Part shown: positions 54,694 to 63,572 of the stretch, piece by piece
Numbering within the stretch: the stretch's first letter is position 1
How the letters are laid out: the number at the start of each line of letters is the position of its first letter
Origin: JBBPYC01 sp965218765
GTDB lineage: Bacteria; Pseudomonadota; Gammaproteobacteria; Burkholderiales; Burkholderiaceae_C
Reading direction: 5' to 3'
Length of the DNA: 64,000 nucleotides
Assembly (NCBI GenBank): GCA_965218765.1
Contig: CBDCLU010000002.1
Coordinates: 1 to 64,000, forward strand
Notes under the pieces: model-generated
Database searches by the model: none
Seen by the model: only the letters and a program-made list of their open reading frames with translations
Told to the model about the DNA's origin: nothing
Position numbers and translations under genes: made by a program

Positions 54694-56793
54694 ATGAGCG
54701 CTGAATACAAGGTCGAAGGCGACATCGCCGTCATCACGTTGAGCAACCCGCCGGTGAACGGCCTCGGGCATGCCACGCGCAGCGCCATCGCCGATGGCAT
54801 CGCCAAGGCAAATGACGATCAAGTCATCATGGCGATCGTGCTGACGGGTGGCGGCAAGGCGTTTTCAGGCGGCGCCGACATCAAGGAATTCGGCACGCCG
54901 AAGGCCGTGATGGAGCCGAATCTGAACAGCGTGATCCGCGCGGTCGAAAATTCGGCCAAGCCGGTGGTCGCCGCGATCCATTCGGTTGCGATGGGCGGCG
55001 GGCTGGAACTTGCAATGGGTTGCCATTATCGGATCGCCTCACCCGGCGCGAGCATCGCGTTGCCGGAAGTCAAGTTGGGCATCCTGCCTGGCGCCGGGGG
55101 CACCCAGCGGTTGCCGCGTGTGCTCGGCGTCGAGACGGCGCTCAACATGATCGTGAGCGGCGAGTCGGTGAAAAGCGAAATTCTGGGCGCTGCGCCCGGT
55201 CAGAAGCTGTTCGACAAGATGGTCGGCTCAGCAGAGTCGTTGCAGGAGGAGGCCATCGCATTCGCCAGGTCGGTTGCCGACACGCGCCCGTTGCCGCTGG
55301 TGCGCAATCTGCCATGCAAGCACCCGCTCGGTGATGCGTACTTCGGCTTTGCTGCGAACATGGTGCGTGGCATGTCGAAGAACTTCCCGGCGCCGCTCAA
55401 ATGCCTGGACGCCGTGCGTGCTGCCACCACGATGAAGTTCGACGACGGCCTGGCACACGAGCGCGAGCTGTTCATGGGGTTGGTCGCCTCGCCTGAAAGT
55501 GCAGCGCTGCGGCACCTGTTCTTCGGCCAGCGCGCGGCGTCCAAGATCCCGGATGTGCCAGCCGATACGCCGACGCGCACCATCAGGTCGGTCGCCGTGA
55601 TCGGCGCCGGCACGATGGGCGGCGGCATCGCGATGAATTTTCTAAACGCGGGCGTGCCCGTCAAGATCCTGGAGACCAAGCAGGAGGCGCTGGACCGCGG
55701 CATCGCCACGATCAAGAAGAACTACGAGTCCCAGGTCAAGCGCGGCAAGCTGAAGCAGGACAAATACGAACAGCGCGTGGGCCTCCTGTCCACCACGCTG
55801 GACTACGCCGACATCAAGGATGCGGATCTCGTGATCGAAGCCGTGTTCGAGGAAATGGGCGTCAAGGAAACCGTGTTCAAGAAGCTTGACGAGGTGATGA
55901 AGCAAGGCGCCATCCTGGCCTCCAACACGTCGACCCTCGACGTGAACAGGATAGCGTCCTTCACCAAACGCCCGCAGGACGTGGTCGGCCTGCACTTCTT
56001 CAGCCCGGCCAACGTGATGAAGCTGCTGGAAGTCGTGCGTGGCGACAAGACCGCGAAAGACGTGTTGGCCACGGTGATGGAGCTGGCCAAGAAGATCAAG
56101 AAAACGGCCGTGGTCTCCGGCGTCTGCGATGGCTTCATCGGCAATCGCATGATCGAGCAGTACTCGCGCCAGGCCGGCTTTCTGCTGGAAGAAGGCTGCA
56201 CGCCGCAGCAGGTCGACAAGGCCGTCGAGAAGTTCGGCTTTGCCATGGGTCCGTTCCGCATGGGCGACCTGGCCGGCAACGACATCGGCTGGGCCATCCG
56301 GAAGCGCCGCGCCAAGGAGCGCGCCAACATGAAGTACAGCAAGACCGCGGACCTGCTGTGCGAGATGGGCCGCTTCGGCCAGAAGACCGGCGCCGGCTGG
56401 TACGACTACCAGGCCGGCAAGCGCGATGCGATTCCGAGCCAGACGGTGGTGGACATGGTCGAGAAGCACCGCAAGGATTCCGGCATCGAGCCGCGCAAGA
56501 TCGGTGACGACGAGATCGTGCAGCGGCTGGTGTTCGCATTGGTCAACGAAGGCGCGCATATCCTGGAAGACGGCATCGCAAGCAAGGCCAGCGACATCGA
56601 CATGGTCTACATCACGGGCTACGGTTTTCCGATGTATCGCGGCGGGCCCATGCTCTATGCAGACCAGTTCGGCCTGTTCAACGTGGTGCAGGCGATGCGC
56701 AGATTTGCGCGCAATCCGCATGACGACGCAGACTTCTGGAAACTGGCCCCGTTGTTGGCCAGGCTGGCAGCGGATGGCAAGACGTTCAACTGA
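54694..56793 (+). CDS. Bifunctional enoyl-CoA hydratase / 3-hydroxyacyl-CoA dehydrogenase
   Basis: A 699-residue FadB/FadJ-type protein catalysing two middle steps of beta-oxidation. The N-terminal crotonase domain (about 1-190) has the glutamates in GGGLELAMG and in ALPEVKLGILPGAGG. The NAD domain begins at about 295 with VAVIGAGTMGGGIAMN, and HFFSPANVMKLLEVV holds the catalytic histidine; the C-terminal HADH domains (ending near FRMGDLAGNDIGW and GFPMYRGGPM) follow. A TTTGCATGAGGAAG leader region with AGGAAG precedes ATG 54694. It is joined by a thiolase downstream. Confidence 0.95.
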   Translation: MSAEYKVEGDIAVITLSNPPVNGLGHATRSAIADGIAKANDDQVIMAIVLTGGGKAFSGGADIKEFGTPKAVMEPNLNSVIRAVENSAKPVVAAIHSVAMGGGLELAMGCHYRIASPGASIALPEVKLGILPGAGGTQRLPRVLGVETALNMIVSGESVKSEILGAAPGQKLFDKMVGSAESLQEEAIAFARSVADTRPLPLVRNLPCKHPLGDAYFGFAANMVRGMSKNFPAPLKCLDAVRAATTMKFDDGLAHERELFMGLVASPESAALRHLFFGQRAASKIPDVPADTPTRTIRSVAVIGAGTMGGGIAMNFLNAGVPVKILETKQEALDRGIATIKKNYESQVKRGKLKQDKYEQRVGLLSTTLDYADIKDADLVIEAVFEEMGVKETVFKKLDEVMKQGAILASNTSTLDVNRIASFTKRPQDVVGLHFFSPANVMKLLEVVRGDKTAKDVLATVMELAKKIKKTAVVSGVCDGFIGNRMIEQYSRQAGFLLEEGCTPQQVDKAVEKFGFAMGPFRMGDLAGNDIGWAIRKRRAKERANMKYSKTADLLCEMGRFGQKTGAGWYDYQAGKRDAIPSQTVVDMVEKHRKDSGIEPRKIGDDEIVQRLVFALVNEGAHILEDGIASKASDIDMVYITGYGFPMYRGGPMLYADQFGLFNVVQAMRRFARNPHDDADFWKLAPLLARLAADGKTFN

Positions 56794-56827
56794 ACCGTCA
56801 GCCGGTTGCTGAGTCGGTCTTTCGTCG

Positions 56828-58306
56828 ATGGTCAAGCGCACATGCTGGGTCCTGTTGATGGCGTTGCTGCTGCTTTGCGCGGCAGTCGCGATCAACACCG
56901 TGCGCCACGGTTCGCGTCAGCTTGACGTCACGCCGGCGCAGAAGATCGCGCTGGACGAGCAGGGCGTGGCCGAGCGACTTGCGGGCGCGGTGCGCCTGCA
57001 GACCGTCTCCAGTCTGGATGATCCGGCGCAGAACGCCGACCAGTTCCACGCGCTGCACCGCTATCTGCAGCAGCGTTTTCCGAAGCTGCACGCCACGCTC
57101 AAGCGCGAAGTGGTGGGTGACTTGAGCCTGCTCTACCGTTGGCCCGGCAGCGATCCGGCAGCGCCGCCGATCCTGCTGCTCGCGCATCAGGACGTGGTGC
57201 CGATCGCGCCCGGCACGCAGGCTGACTGGCAGGTCGATCCTTTCGCGGGCATTGTGCGGGACGGCTACGTCTGGGGCCGCGGCGCCTGGGATGACAAGGG
57301 CAACCTGATTGCGCAGTTCGAAGCGGTGGAAACGCTGATCGACGCCGGCTTCAAGCCGCGTCAGACCATCTATCTGGCAAGCGGCGCCGACGAGGAAGTC
57401 TCCGGCTTGCGCGGCGCGTTGCAGATCGCCAGGTTGCTCCAGTCGCGGGGTGTGCGGCTCGACTTCGTGCTGGACGAAGGCCTGCTGATTACGGAAGGCA
57501 TCATGCCGGGCCTGAACAAGCCCGCGGCACTGATCGGCATCGCCGAGAAAGGGTACCTGTCCGTTCAACTCAAGGCACAGGCAGCGGCCGGCCACGCGTC
57601 CATGCCGGATGCACCTGGCACGGGTGCCATCGCGATGATGAGCGCGGCGCTGCAGGGACTGGAGAGCCATCAATTGCCCGCATCCATCGGCGGTGTCGCG
57701 CGCGAGATGTTCGAAACGCTCGCGCCTGAATTGAGCGGCTTCAACCGGGTCGCGCTCAGCAACCTGTGGCTATTCGGGCCGGTGGTGCAGAAGATGCTGG
57801 AGAAGGCGCCGAGCACGAATGCGATGTTGCGCACCACCACCGCGCTGACGGTCGTGCATGCGGGCAACAAGGACAACGTGCTGCCGGGCGAGGCCGATGC
57901 GACCGTCAACTTCCGGCTGTTGCCGGGCGACACGCGCGATGCGGTGCTGAATCATGTGAAAGCTGTCTTGCCGAGCGATCGCTTCGCGGTCACGACCTTG
58001 GCCGGCAGCGCCGAACCGTCGCCGGTGTCTGCCACCGCATCGGCTTCCTACCAGTTGCTCAACCGCACCGTGCGCTCGCTGTTTCCGGACGTCGTGGTCG
58101 CGCCCGGCCTGATGATCGGCGGCACCGATTCACGCCATTTCGCGCCGATCAGCGACCACATCTACCGGTTTTCGCCGGTGCGTGCCAAGCCTTCCGATCT
58201 GAAACGTTTCCATGGCACCAACGAGCGCATCTCGGTGGCGAACCTCGCCGAGTTGGTCAGCTTCTACGTGCAGCTGCTTCGCAACGCGCAAGCCTTGCCC
58301 GCCTGA
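56828..58306 (+). CDS. M20 family metallohydrolase, PM20D1/CPS1-like
   Basis: A 492-residue zinc hydrolase with an N-terminal membrane helix or uncleaved signal (VLLMALLLLCAAVAI), so probably anchored facing the periplasm. Zinc ligands: AHQDVV (His, Asp), GAWDDKGN, GADEEVSG (catalytic and ligand glutamates) and GGTDSRHF (His). The C-terminal third, TTTALTVVHAG, IYRFSPV and LKRFHGTNERIS, is close to human PM20D1, which joins or splits fatty acids and amino acids. Peptidase activity is equally possible. It sits between beta-oxidation genes, 34 bp after the hydratase/dehydrogenase gene. Confidence 0.88.
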   Translation: MVKRTCWVLLMALLLLCAAVAINTVRHGSRQLDVTPAQKIALDEQGVAERLAGAVRLQTVSSLDDPAQNADQFHALHRYLQQRFPKLHATLKREVVGDLSLLYRWPGSDPAAPPILLLAHQDVVPIAPGTQADWQVDPFAGIVRDGYVWGRGAWDDKGNLIAQFEAVETLIDAGFKPRQTIYLASGADEEVSGLRGALQIARLLQSRGVRLDFVLDEGLLITEGIMPGLNKPAALIGIAEKGYLSVQLKAQAAAGHASMPDAPGTGAIAMMSAALQGLESHQLPASIGGVAREMFETLAPELSGFNRVALSNLWLFGPVVQKMLEKAPSTNAMLRTTTALTVVHAGNKDNVLPGEADATVNFRLLPGDTRDAVLNHVKAVLPSDRFAVTTLAGSAEPSPVSATASASYQLLNRTVRSLFPDVVVAPGLMIGGTDSRHFAPISDHIYRFSPVRAKPSDLKRFHGTNERISVANLAELVSFYVQLLRNAQALPA

Positions 58307-58366
58307 CGCACTGCCATCGTTTTGGTATTTCTCAACCTCAGTTCAACCGAAAGAAAAGGATCTGTC

Positions 58367-59542
58367 ATGACCGACGCCGTCATCGTCTCCACAGCCCGCA
58401 CGCCGCTCGCCAAAAGCTTCAAGGGCTCGTTCAACATGACCCACGGGGCCACGCTCGGCGGCCATGCGGTCAAGCACGCGATCGAGCGTGCGGGCATCGA
58501 AGCCGGCGAGGTCAACGATGTCATCATGGGATGCGCGACGCCAGAGGGCGCGACCGGCGCGAACATCGCCCGCCAGATCGCGTTGCGCGCGGGCTGCCCG
58601 ATCACGGTCTCGGGTCAAACCGTGAACCGGTTCTGCTCATCCGGACTGCAGGCGATCGCGATGGCGGCGCAACGCATCATCGCGAACGAGGACGACGTGT
58701 TCGTAGCCGGCGGCGTCGAGAGCATCTCATGCGTGCAGGGCGAGATGAACAAGCACATGCTGAGCGATCCGTGGCTGCTCAAAAACAAGCCCGAGATCTA
58801 CTGGAACATGCTGCAGACCGCCGAGCAGGTCGCCAAGCGCTACCAGATCAGCCGCGAGGCGATGGACGAGTACGGCGCGATGAGCCAGCAAAAGGCCACG
58901 GCAGCGCTGGAAGCCGGCAAGTTCAAGGACGAGATCGCACCGATCACCGTGACGGCCGGCGTGGCGGACCCGGTGATGGGCCTGCGCAGCAAGGAAGTCA
59001 CGGTCGAAAACGATGAAGGTATCCGCCCCGGCACCACCGCAGACGGCATCAGCGGCATCAAGCCCGCGATCCCCGGCGGTGTGATCGCGGCCGGCAATGC
59101 AAGCCAGTTTTCCGACGGCGGCGGCGCTTGTGTGCTGGTCAGCGATCAGTACGCGCAGAAGAAGAACCTGAAGCCGCTTGGCCGATTTCTCGGATTCGCG
59201 GTGGCGGGCTGTGAGCCTGACGAGATGGGCATCGGCCCGGTGTTCGCGATCCCGAAAGTGCTCAAGCGCCTCGGCCTGAACGTCTCGGACATTGACCTTT
59301 GGGAACTGAATGAAGCGTTCGCGGTGCAGGTCATCTACTGCCGCGACAAGCTCGGCCTCCCAGGCGACAAGCTGAACGTGAACGGCGGTGCGATCGCGGT
59401 CGGCCATCCGTACGGCGTGACCGGTCAGCGCCTGACCGGCGCCGCGTTGCTCGAAGGCAAGCGCCGCGGCGCCAAGAAAGTCGTGGTCACGATGTGCATC
59501 GGCGGCGGCATGGGCGCGGCGGGCGTTTTCGAAGTGTTGTGA
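58367..59542 (+). CDS. Acetyl-CoA acyltransferase (thiolase)
   Basis: A 391-residue thiolase, the last step of beta-oxidation (3-ketoacyl-CoA + CoA to acetyl-CoA and a shorter acyl-CoA). Active-site residues are the nucleophile Cys90 in NRFCSSGLQ, His347 in AVGHPYG and Cys377 in TMCIGGGMG. ATG 58367 follows AAAAGGA. It could also run in the biosynthetic direction, but its place with a FadB-like gene, ligase and acyl-CoA dehydrogenase favours degradation. Confidence 0.95.
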   Translation: MTDAVIVSTARTPLAKSFKGSFNMTHGATLGGHAVKHAIERAGIEAGEVNDVIMGCATPEGATGANIARQIALRAGCPITVSGQTVNRFCSSGLQAIAMAAQRIIANEDDVFVAGGVESISCVQGEMNKHMLSDPWLLKNKPEIYWNMLQTAEQVAKRYQISREAMDEYGAMSQQKATAALEAGKFKDEIAPITVTAGVADPVMGLRSKEVTVENDEGIRPGTTADGISGIKPAIPGGVIAAGNASQFSDGGGACVLVSDQYAQKKNLKPLGRFLGFAVAGCEPDEMGIGPVFAIPKVLKRLGLNVSDIDLWELNEAFAVQVIYCRDKLGLPGDKLNVNGGAIAVGHPYGVTGQRLTGAALLEGKRRGAKKVVVTMCIGGGMGAAGVFEVL

Positions 59543-59673
59543 GCTCGCCCTAGGCCTTCGCTTGCTGCGTTCGGCTTGGTCGAGCTTCCACCGTTCGAGG
59601 GCGGCGCCTGCTGGCATCGGTCGTTGCTTAGGCTGAGTCTTGATGAACGGGATGATGGTTTAGGAATGCATCA

Positions 59674-60570
59674 ATGAACATCCTTCGCACGCCCGACGGG
59701 CGGTTTGCCGATCTGCACGGCTTTCCGTTCGAGCCGCGCTACGCCCAGATCGACGGCATGCGCCTGCACTACGTGGACGAAGGTCCGCACGATGCGCAGG
59801 TCACGGCGCTGTGCCTGCATGGCGAGCCGACCTGGAGCTATCTCTATCGCAAGATGATTCCGGTGTTTGCGGCGGCCGGCCTGCGAGTCGTCGCACCCGA
59901 CTGGTTCGGCTTCGGCCGCTCCGACAAGCCGGAAGGCGACGGCTGGTACACGTTCGATCGGCATCGTGATTCGATGCTTGCCTTCGTTGAGCAGCTCGAT
60001 CTGCGCAACGTGATGCTGGTGGTGCAGGACTGGGGCGGCCTGCTCGGCCTGACATTGCCGCTGGCGCAGCCTGAGCGCTACACCCGGCTGCTCGTGATGA
60101 ACACCGGCCTCGGCCTGGGCACCGTGACCGAAGGCTTCAAGCAGTGGCGCGCCTATGCGGCCACGCAACCGGATCTGGCTTGCGGCAAGCTGATCAGGCG
60201 CGGCACGCCGGTGTTGAGCGAGGGCGAAGCGGCGGCTTACGATGCGCCGTTTCCCGCGCAAGACTACAAAGCGGGCGTGCGTGCTTTTCCGAACCTGGTG
60301 CCGGATGCGCCGGACGCACCTGGCGCCGCGATCAGCCGCGAAGCTGCCGAGTTCTGGCAGCACCGGTGGGACGGCGACAGCTTCATGGCGATCGGCATGA
60401 CCGATCCGGTGCTCGGGCCGGATGCGATGCGCTCCCTGCATCGGCTGATCCGCAACTGCCCAGCGCCGCTCGAAGTTGCCGAGGCGGGCCATTTCGTGCA
60501 GGAGTGGGGCGCGCCGGTGGCGCGAGCCGCGCTGCACCGCTTCAACCTTTCACTTGGCGAAAACGCCTGA
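59674..60570 (+). CDS. Haloalkane dehalogenase, class I (DhlA-like)
   Basis: A 298-residue alpha/beta-hydrolase. The full class I set is visible: nucleophile Asp119 and halide-binding Trp120 in VVQDWGG, Glu51 in LHGEPTW, second halide Trp158 in FKQWRAY (equivalent to DhlA Trp175), acid Asp244 in GMTDPVLG and His273 in EAGHFVQEWG. Such enzymes cleave carbon-halogen bonds to an alcohol and halide. The acyl-CoA dehydrogenase starts eight bases later, so both are probably one unit. Natural substrate unknown; many family members are named by similarity only. Confidence 0.9.
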   Translation: MNILRTPDGRFADLHGFPFEPRYAQIDGMRLHYVDEGPHDAQVTALCLHGEPTWSYLYRKMIPVFAAAGLRVVAPDWFGFGRSDKPEGDGWYTFDRHRDSMLAFVEQLDLRNVMLVVQDWGGLLGLTLPLAQPERYTRLLVMNTGLGLGTVTEGFKQWRAYAATQPDLACGKLIRRGTPVLSEGEAAAYDAPFPAQDYKAGVRAFPNLVPDAPDAPGAAISREAAEFWQHRWDGDSFMAIGMTDPVLGPDAMRSLHRLIRNCPAPLEVAEAGHFVQEWGAPVARAALHRFNLSLGENA

Positions 60571-60577
60571 AATCAAG

Positions 60578-62422
60578 ATGCTGCGCGACACCATCGACTT
60601 CCTGTTGCACGACTGGCTCGCTGTCGACCGGCTCTCCGAACGCGAGCGTTTTTCCGAACATTCGCGCGAAACCTTCGATGCGGTGCTCGACACCTGCGAG
60701 CGCATCGCGCGCGAACGCTTTGCGCCGTTCAATCGGCTGGTGGACACCGAGGAGCCGCGCTTCGACGGCGAAAAAGTGATCCTGCCGAAAGCCACGTTCG
60801 AGGCGCGCCAGGCTTATGCCGAGTCCGGCATGCTGTCCGCCGCGCAGGACTACGAGCACGACGGCATGCAGCTGCCCTACAGCGTGATCGCAGCAGCCAA
60901 CACGTTTTTTGCGACGGCTTCGGCGAGCATCGGATCGAGCATGCTCACGGTGGGCAATGCGAACCTGCTGCGCGTGCATGGCTCGCCGATGCAGAACGAT
61001 GTGTTTGCGAACAACGAATTCAACGGCCGCTGGGCCGGCACGATGGCGTTGTCCGAACCGCAGGCGGGCAGCAGCCTGTCCGACGTGGCCACACGCGCCA
61101 CGCCGGATGGTGACGATTTCGAAAGCGACCCGCTCGGCCCCCGCTATCGGCTGCGCGGCAACAAGATGTGGATCTCGGCCGGCGACCATGAGCTGACCGA
61201 GAACATCGTGCACCTGGTGCTCGCCAAGATCCCCGGGCCGGACGGCAAGCTGATCGCCGGCACGCGTGGCATCTCGCTGTTCATCGTGCCCAAGTGGATG
61301 GTGAACGACCAAGGTGCGTTGACCGGCGAACGCAATGACGTCGTGCTGGCCGGCCTGAACCACAAGCTCGGCTGGCGCGGCACCACCAACACGCTGCTGA
61401 ACTTCGGCGAGGGCAAGCATCGGCCGCTCGGGCAAGGCGGTGCGGTCGGCTATCTGGTCGGCGAGCCGCACAAGGGCCTGCACTGCATGTTCCACATGAT
61501 GAACGAGGCACGCATTGCGATCGGGCTGGCCGCGACCGCGCTCGGCTTGGCCGGCTATTACGCGTCGCTCGACTATGCGAAGAACCGCCCGCAGGGCCGC
61601 CCGGTGCAGAAGGCCGGCGCGAAAGGCGCGGCGAAGGATGCCGATCAGAAACCGGTGCGCATCATCGAACACGCGGACGTCAAACGCATGCTGCTCGCGC
61701 AGAAGTCGTATGGCGAAGGCGCACTGGCGCTGGGTCTTTACTGCGCAAAGCTGGTGGATGACCAGCGCACCGCGGATGCGACGCAAGCCGACGAAGCGCG
61801 CCTGCTGCTCGAAGTGCTGACGCCGATTGCCAAGAGCTGGCCGAGCGAGTGGTGCCTGGAGGCGAACTCGCTGGCGATCCAGGTGCATGGCGGCTACGGC
61901 TACACGCGCGACTTCCCTGTCGAGCAGTACTGGCGCGACAACCGCCTGAACATGATCCATGAAGGCACGCACGGCATCCAGGCAGCCGATCTGCTCGGCC
62001 GCAAGGTGGTGATGGAGCAGGGCCGCGGCTTGGGATTGCTGGGCGCGCGCATCCGCGCCACGGTGGCGCAGGCAGCCGCGCAGGCTGAGTTGGCAGTGTT
62101 CAGCGCCGCGTTGGACCGGGCCTGGCAGCGCATCGAACAGGCGACCCAGGCAGCTTGGTCCACGGGCGATGCATCGGCCGCGCTCGCCAACGCGGTGCCG
62201 TACATGCAGGCAGTCGGGCATGTGGTGCTGGCCTGGACTTGGCTCAACGTGTCGATCGCCGCGCTCGCGCACGATGCGAATCAGGCACAGCCTGCAACCG
62301 TCGGCCGTCTCGCCGCCACGCGCTATTTCTTTCACTACGAACTGCCGAAGATCGAAGCTTGGTTGAACGTGGTGGAAACCCGCGACCCCACCTGCGCCGA
62401 ACTGGCCGAAGAGGCGTTTTAG
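60578..62422 (+). CDS. Acyl-CoA dehydrogenase, DmdC-like
   Basis: A 614-residue flavoprotein oxidising acyl-CoA to enoyl-CoA, with the extra C-terminal domain of the large ACAD branch that includes DmdC (3-methylthiopropionyl-CoA dehydrogenase). Motifs: GTMALSEPQAGSSLSD and KMWISAGDH, the FAD/substrate sites; the catalytic glutamate lies in NMIHEGTHGIQA. A Lys/Ala-rich insert sits at about 343-357. ATG 60578 is eight bases after the dehalogenase stop. It needs an electron-transfer flavoprotein, not encoded here. Confidence 0.94.
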   Translation: MLRDTIDFLLHDWLAVDRLSERERFSEHSRETFDAVLDTCERIARERFAPFNRLVDTEEPRFDGEKVILPKATFEARQAYAESGMLSAAQDYEHDGMQLPYSVIAAANTFFATASASIGSSMLTVGNANLLRVHGSPMQNDVFANNEFNGRWAGTMALSEPQAGSSLSDVATRATPDGDDFESDPLGPRYRLRGNKMWISAGDHELTENIVHLVLAKIPGPDGKLIAGTRGISLFIVPKWMVNDQGALTGERNDVVLAGLNHKLGWRGTTNTLLNFGEGKHRPLGQGGAVGYLVGEPHKGLHCMFHMMNEARIAIGLAATALGLAGYYASLDYAKNRPQGRPVQKAGAKGAAKDADQKPVRIIEHADVKRMLLAQKSYGEGALALGLYCAKLVDDQRTADATQADEARLLLEVLTPIAKSWPSEWCLEANSLAIQVHGGYGYTRDFPVEQYWRDNRLNMIHEGTHGIQAADLLGRKVVMEQGRGLGLLGARIRATVAQAAAQAELAVFSAALDRAWQRIEQATQAAWSTGDASAALANAVPYMQAVGHVVLAWTWLNVSIAALAHDANQAQPATVGRLAATRYFFHYELPKIEAWLNVVETRDPTCAELAEEAF

Positions 62423-62428
62423 GCTCAT

Positions 62429-62653
62429 ATGGGTTTCTTCAAGGATGCGGTCGAACAGTCCCCGGCACGCAATGTTGCGCGCATGCACGCCTGGATCTGG
62501 GGCCTGATCTACGGTGGCTTGCTGCTATTGGTGTTCGGGCTGGCTGCGCGCCCGTTCGACGGCCTGCTCGGCTGGGTGCTGGTCGCAGCAGGCGGTGTGA
62601 TGGCGGCGATCGGCTTCGTGCTCATCTGGGTGCGCTCGCGCATGTTCAGGTAG
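62429..62653 (+). CDS. Small two-helix membrane protein of unknown function
   Basis: 74 residues. After a short polar start (MGFFKDAVEQSPARNVARMH) come two hydrophobic helices (IWGLIYGGLLLLVFGLAA and VLVAAGGVMAAIGFVLIWV) and a basic end RSRMFR. I do not recognise the family. It begins six bases after the acyl-CoA dehydrogenase gene and so belongs to the same unit. An 8-bp hairpin follows at its stop. Confidence 0.7.
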   Translation: MGFFKDAVEQSPARNVARMHAWIWGLIYGGLLLLVFGLAARPFDGLLGWVLVAAGGVMAAIGFVLIWVRSRMFR

Positions 62654-62672
62654 AACAAGCCGCCGCTTGTTC
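62653..62672 (+). other. Hairpin at the 3' end of the small membrane protein gene
   Basis: Perfect arms GAACAAGC (62653-62660) and GCTTGTTC (62665-62672) around CGCC. No T-run follows, so it is more likely a message-stabilising structure or a weak terminator. Confidence 0.5.
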
Positions 62673-62776
62673 AAGCACGTCGTGGTCCGGACGCAGATCG
62701 CCGCCGCACGGCTGGTGCGCCAATGCATGGACTACCAAGTAACCTGATCACCGCAAGCGAACGAAGCCCGCATCCC

Positions 62777-63568
62777 ATGACCCGCACCGTACAACAACTC
62801 TTCGACCTCTCGGGCAAGACCGCGCTCGTCACCGGCGGCTCGCGTGGGCTTGGCCTGCAGCTCGCGCAAGCGTTGGGCGAAGCGGGCGCGAAAATCGTGC
62901 TCAGTTCCCGAAAAGCGGCCGATCTGGAGCTGGCGACTGCCGAGCTGCAGGCCGCCGGCATCGACGCGCGCTGGATTGCAGCCGACTGCGCGAAGGAAGC
63001 CGACATCCGCCGGCTTGCCAATGAAACGCTGCAACGCGCGGGCAGCATCGACATCCTGGTGAACAATGCGGGCGCCGCCTGGGGCGCGCCCGCCGAGGAC
63101 CACCCGCTCGAAGCCTGGGACAAGGTGATGAACCTGAACGTGCGTGGGTACTTCGTGCTGTCGCAGGAGATTGCGAAACGCAGCATGATCCCGGCCGGGC
63201 GTGGCCGCATCATCAACATCGCATCGATCGCCGGCCTGGGCGGCAATCCGCCCGAGATGCAGACGATCGCCTACAACACGTCGAAAGGTGCGGTGATCAA
63301 CTTCACGCGCGCGCTGGCCTGCGAATGGGGCCGGCATCAGATCACGGTGAATGCGATCTGCCCGGGCTTTTTCCCAAGCCGCATGACGCAGGGAACGCTC
63401 GCGACGCTCGGCGAAGACAAGCTCGCTGCGCACGCGCCGCTGAAACGCCTGGGTGACGACGAGGACTTGAAAGGCCTAGCGGTGCTCTACGCATCGGATG
63501 CAGGCAAGCACATCACCGGGCAGTGGCTCGCCGTGGACGGCGGCGTCAGCGTCGTGACGGGAGGCTGA
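62777..63568 (+). CDS. SDR family oxidoreductase
   Basis: A 263-residue short-chain dehydrogenase. The cofactor loop is TGGSRGLG, followed by NNAGAAWGAPAED, a serine in NIASIAGLGG and the active-site pattern YNTSKGAV. The C-terminus ends WLAVDGGVSVVTGG. It probably acts on a hydroxy- or ketoacyl intermediate or related alcohol in this catabolic block; NAD(P) preference is not clear. ATG 62777 fits the family start. The thioesterase gene follows after four bases. Confidence 0.92.
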   Translation: MTRTVQQLFDLSGKTALVTGGSRGLGLQLAQALGEAGAKIVLSSRKAADLELATAELQAAGIDARWIAADCAKEADIRRLANETLQRAGSIDILVNNAGAAWGAPAEDHPLEAWDKVMNLNVRGYFVLSQEIAKRSMIPAGRGRIINIASIAGLGGNPPEMQTIAYNTSKGAVINFTRALACEWGRHQITVNAICPGFFPSRMTQGTLATLGEDKLAAHAPLKRLGDDEDLKGLAVLYASDAGKHITGQWLAVDGGVSVVTGG

Positions 63569-63572
63569 CGCG

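Noticed and set aside
60542..62488. 648-codon minus-strand frame opposite the acyl-CoA dehydrogenase
   Set aside because: Exactly mirrors a complete enzyme gene; no independent features.
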